Of a stretch of DNA of 6,079 nt, positions 4,849-6,079 are shown piece by piece. The position numbers were made by a program, and so were the translations under genes. Location: NCBI GenBank assembly GCA_014376325.1, contig JACMRP010000050.1, positions 1 through 6,079 on the forward strand. Direction: 5' to 3'. A model generated the notes under the pieces. That model was given only the letters and a program-made list of their open reading frames with translations. It searched no databases and was not told the origin of the DNA. Each line of letters starts with the position of its first letter. Within the stretch, counting starts at the first letter, position 1. This DNA comes from Pseudobdellovibrionaceae bacterium (GTDB taxonomy: Bacteria > Bdellovibrionota > Bdellovibrionia > Bdellovibrionales > Bdellovibrionaceae).

Positions 4849-5385
4849 ATGGCACTTCCGTCAAAGCTCTACCGATTTAAAATCGAACTCTCCGATATGG
4901 AAAAGTCCGTGTACGAAAGTTTGGATTTTCGTGTAGCCCAACATCCTTCCGAAAGTCTGCAGTTTTTGCTGACGCGCGTGCTGGCGTACGCGCTCAGTTA
5001 CGAACCGGAACTTGAGTTTTCTTCCACGGGACTAGCCGATCCGGATGCTCCATGCCTCAGCGTTCCGAATCCTCAAGGCGGGGTCAAAGTGTGGATCGAA
5101 ATTGGCAATCCTTCAGCCAGGAAGGTGCACAAAGCGTCGAAGGCGGCACTCCAATTGAAGATTTTTACTTACAAGGATCCGCAGCCGTTGTTGGCCGACC
5201 TTTCGGGGGTCGACATCCACCGCAAGAAAGACATCGAAATATATTCGATCTCGTCAAAATTTCTCGATAAGCTTGCGCTGCAACTTAAAAAAGACAATCG
5301 CTGGACGTTGATGTTTACGGACGGCACCATCATGATAAATTCGGACGATATGAGCGAACAAACCGAACTGGTGCGGCACCAGTAA
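4849..5385 (+). CDS. yaeQ: YaeQ-family protein (PD-(D/E)xK nuclease-like fold)
   Basis: This 178-residue protein is close to the 181 residues of E. coli YaeQ. It starts M-A-L-P-S-K-L-Y-R-F-x-I-x-L-S-D, like E. coli MALKATIYKATVNVADL. It then has R28-V-A-Q-H-P-S-E-S, with the family's R-H-P-S-E block, followed by L42-x-R-V-L-A-Y-A-L and D64-x-P/D-A-P. Next come V81-W-I-E-I-G-N-P-S-x-R-K-V-H-K-A-S-K-A and I105-F-T-Y. E84 and the Lys residues after it are candidates for the PD-(D/E)xK-type core that structures of this family resemble; no catalytic activity or pathway is established. ATG 4849 is chosen over an in-frame ATG at 4789 because the family N-terminus begins exactly there; the extra 20 residues overlap the divergent promoter region. 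No strong Shine-Dalgarno sequence precedes it. A membrane-anchored gene follows after 41 bp on the same strand. Confidence 0.9.
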   Translation: MALPSKLYRFKIELSDMEKSVYESLDFRVAQHPSESLQFLLTRVLAYALSYEPELEFSSTGLADPDAPCLSVPNPQGGVKVWIEIGNPSARKVHKASKAALQLKIFTYKDPQPLLADLSGVDIHRKKDIEIYSISSKFLDKLALQLKKDNRWTLMFTDGTIMINSDDMSEQTELVRHQ

Positions 5386-5426
5386 CCGTCGCTTGACTCT
5401 CGCTGCCGTCAAACCGAAGATTTGGT

Positions 5427-6079
5427 ATGAAAAATAAAAGACTATCGCTGTCTCTCTTCGGAATCGTGCTCTCCGGTATAATCATATTTGGCGGACGCAA
5501 GTACTACGAACCTTCCGTGAGCGAACAGGCTGCTGAAGATATGGAGGTCGGCGAAAAACTCCAAGAAAAGTCACTTTACGACGCGGTCGTTATCTCGACG
5601 AAAAACGACGCTCTTGAAAACGTGCCCTCCGCGATTGCCTGTACCGATTTACAAAAGATAAAATCAGCAACGGCTGCGGATGCAGACCATTTCTGGGAAA
5701 TCCCGAACAGCAAGGGGGATTTCATCGTGTATGACAAAAAATCGAAGGTCATCACTGCTTGTTACGAAGGTAAAGCCGCTTCGGCAAAGCTTCCGCCAGA
5801 GATGGCGACGGAAGGGGAAGACCAAGTGATCCGCGTCTCACCGGCATTCTTTACGGATCTCTTCGCCGACGGAAAGCGCGAATTTTTAATTTTTAGCGGC
5901 CAGTGCGTCGAGGGTCCTTGCATCGGCAGTCACTATCTTTACCAGGTTGATGGCGCCGAACTTCGAAAACTGTACAAGTTCCGCTCGGACACGGTGGAAC
6001 TCATTACCGAAAAAGAACGTCGCGCGTTGATTCTGGATAACAACTGTTACACCTACGACTTCGGAGTCGGTTTTGAATA
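5427..6079 (+). CDS. Membrane-anchored, probably periplasmic protein of unknown function (open at right edge)
   Basis: Translation from ATG 5427 runs 217 codons to the window edge. The last two bases, TA, could begin a stop codon or a Tyr codon, so the protein is at least 217 residues. M-K-N-K-R then a hydrophobic run (about 8-22, LSLFGIVLSGIIIFG) form an uncleaved-looking signal anchor, and no lipobox Cys is present. An acidic, probably helical linker (about 31-50) precedes a beta-rich domain. Five Cys residues (72, 112, 160, 165, 207) may form disulfides in the periplasm; C160-V-E-G-P-C165 is the closest pair. D148-G-K-R-E-F-L-I-F with a following Y170-L-Y-Q-V-D-G resembles single blades of repeat-type beta domains, but I recognise no family. 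The Shine-Dalgarno sequence is weak. TTGACT (5393-5398) upstream has no good -10 partner, so transcription with the YaeQ gene is likely. Confidence 0.75.
   Translation, partial: MKNKRLSLSLFGIVLSGIIIFGGRKYYEPSVSEQAAEDMEVGEKLQEKSLYDAVVISTKNDALENVPSAIACTDLQKIKSATAADADHFWEIPNSKGDFIVYDKKSKVITACYEGKAASAKLPPEMATEGEDQVIRVSPAFFTDLFADGKREFLIFSGQCVEGPCIGSHYLYQVDGAELRKLYKFRSDTVELITEKERRALILDNNCYTYDFGVGFE

Overview
The window looks like chromosomal DNA of a Gram-negative bacterium. GC content is moderate and genes are tightly packed on both strands. An outer-membrane-type repeat protein with a terminal Phe, a YaeQ-family protein, a HutD/Ves-family protein and a GGSLL-GKRK type REP-associated transposase together suggest a Bdellovibrionota-like or other 'delta'-type lineage. 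That placement is inference from family resemblance recalled from memory, not from a search.

Left part (1-936, minus strand): a surface/outer-membrane protein made of about eight G-x-Q-x-G-L type repeats is followed 4 bp later by the first 109 codons of a HutD/Ves-family protein, which runs off the left edge. The surface gene has no Shine-Dalgarno sequence, and a promoter-like pair is placed so that its transcript would start at or next to the ATG. After a 269-bp divergent spacer comes a small plus-strand gene (1206-1589) resembling the phage ABA-sandwich (BC1872-like) family, a possible prophage-derived cargo gene.

Centre (1689-2777): this is the most interesting part. An apparently intact HUH/Y1 REP-associated tyrosine transposase (RAYT, minus strand, GTG start at 2354) lies between two 94-bp repeats in inverted orientation. 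The copies match without gaps at 87 of 94 positions. Each can fold into four successive small hairpins, and six of the seven differences fall in loops or linkers. The transposase's own Shine-Dalgarno sequence is buried in a perfect 9-bp hairpin, which would repress translation. Together these form a compact 1,089-bp unit that could be a REP/BIME-like transposase with its substrates, or a small hairpin-ended mobile element. About 300 bp between the hairpin and the upstream repeat show no gene.

Right-centre (2841-4743, minus strand): three genes run in the same direction and are probably one operon. They encode a 70-residue two-helix membrane protein, an APH-fold small-molecule kinase and a TIP30-like NAD(P)-binding protein. 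The last two overlap by 4 bp (ATGA). The operon ends in a strong intrinsic terminator whose hairpin includes the stop codon of the last gene.

Right end (4849-6079, plus strand): a YaeQ-family protein is transcribed divergently from that operon. It is followed 41 bp later by a membrane-anchored, probably periplasmic protein of unknown function, which is open at the right edge. Nothing here resembles CRISPR, tRNA or rRNA.
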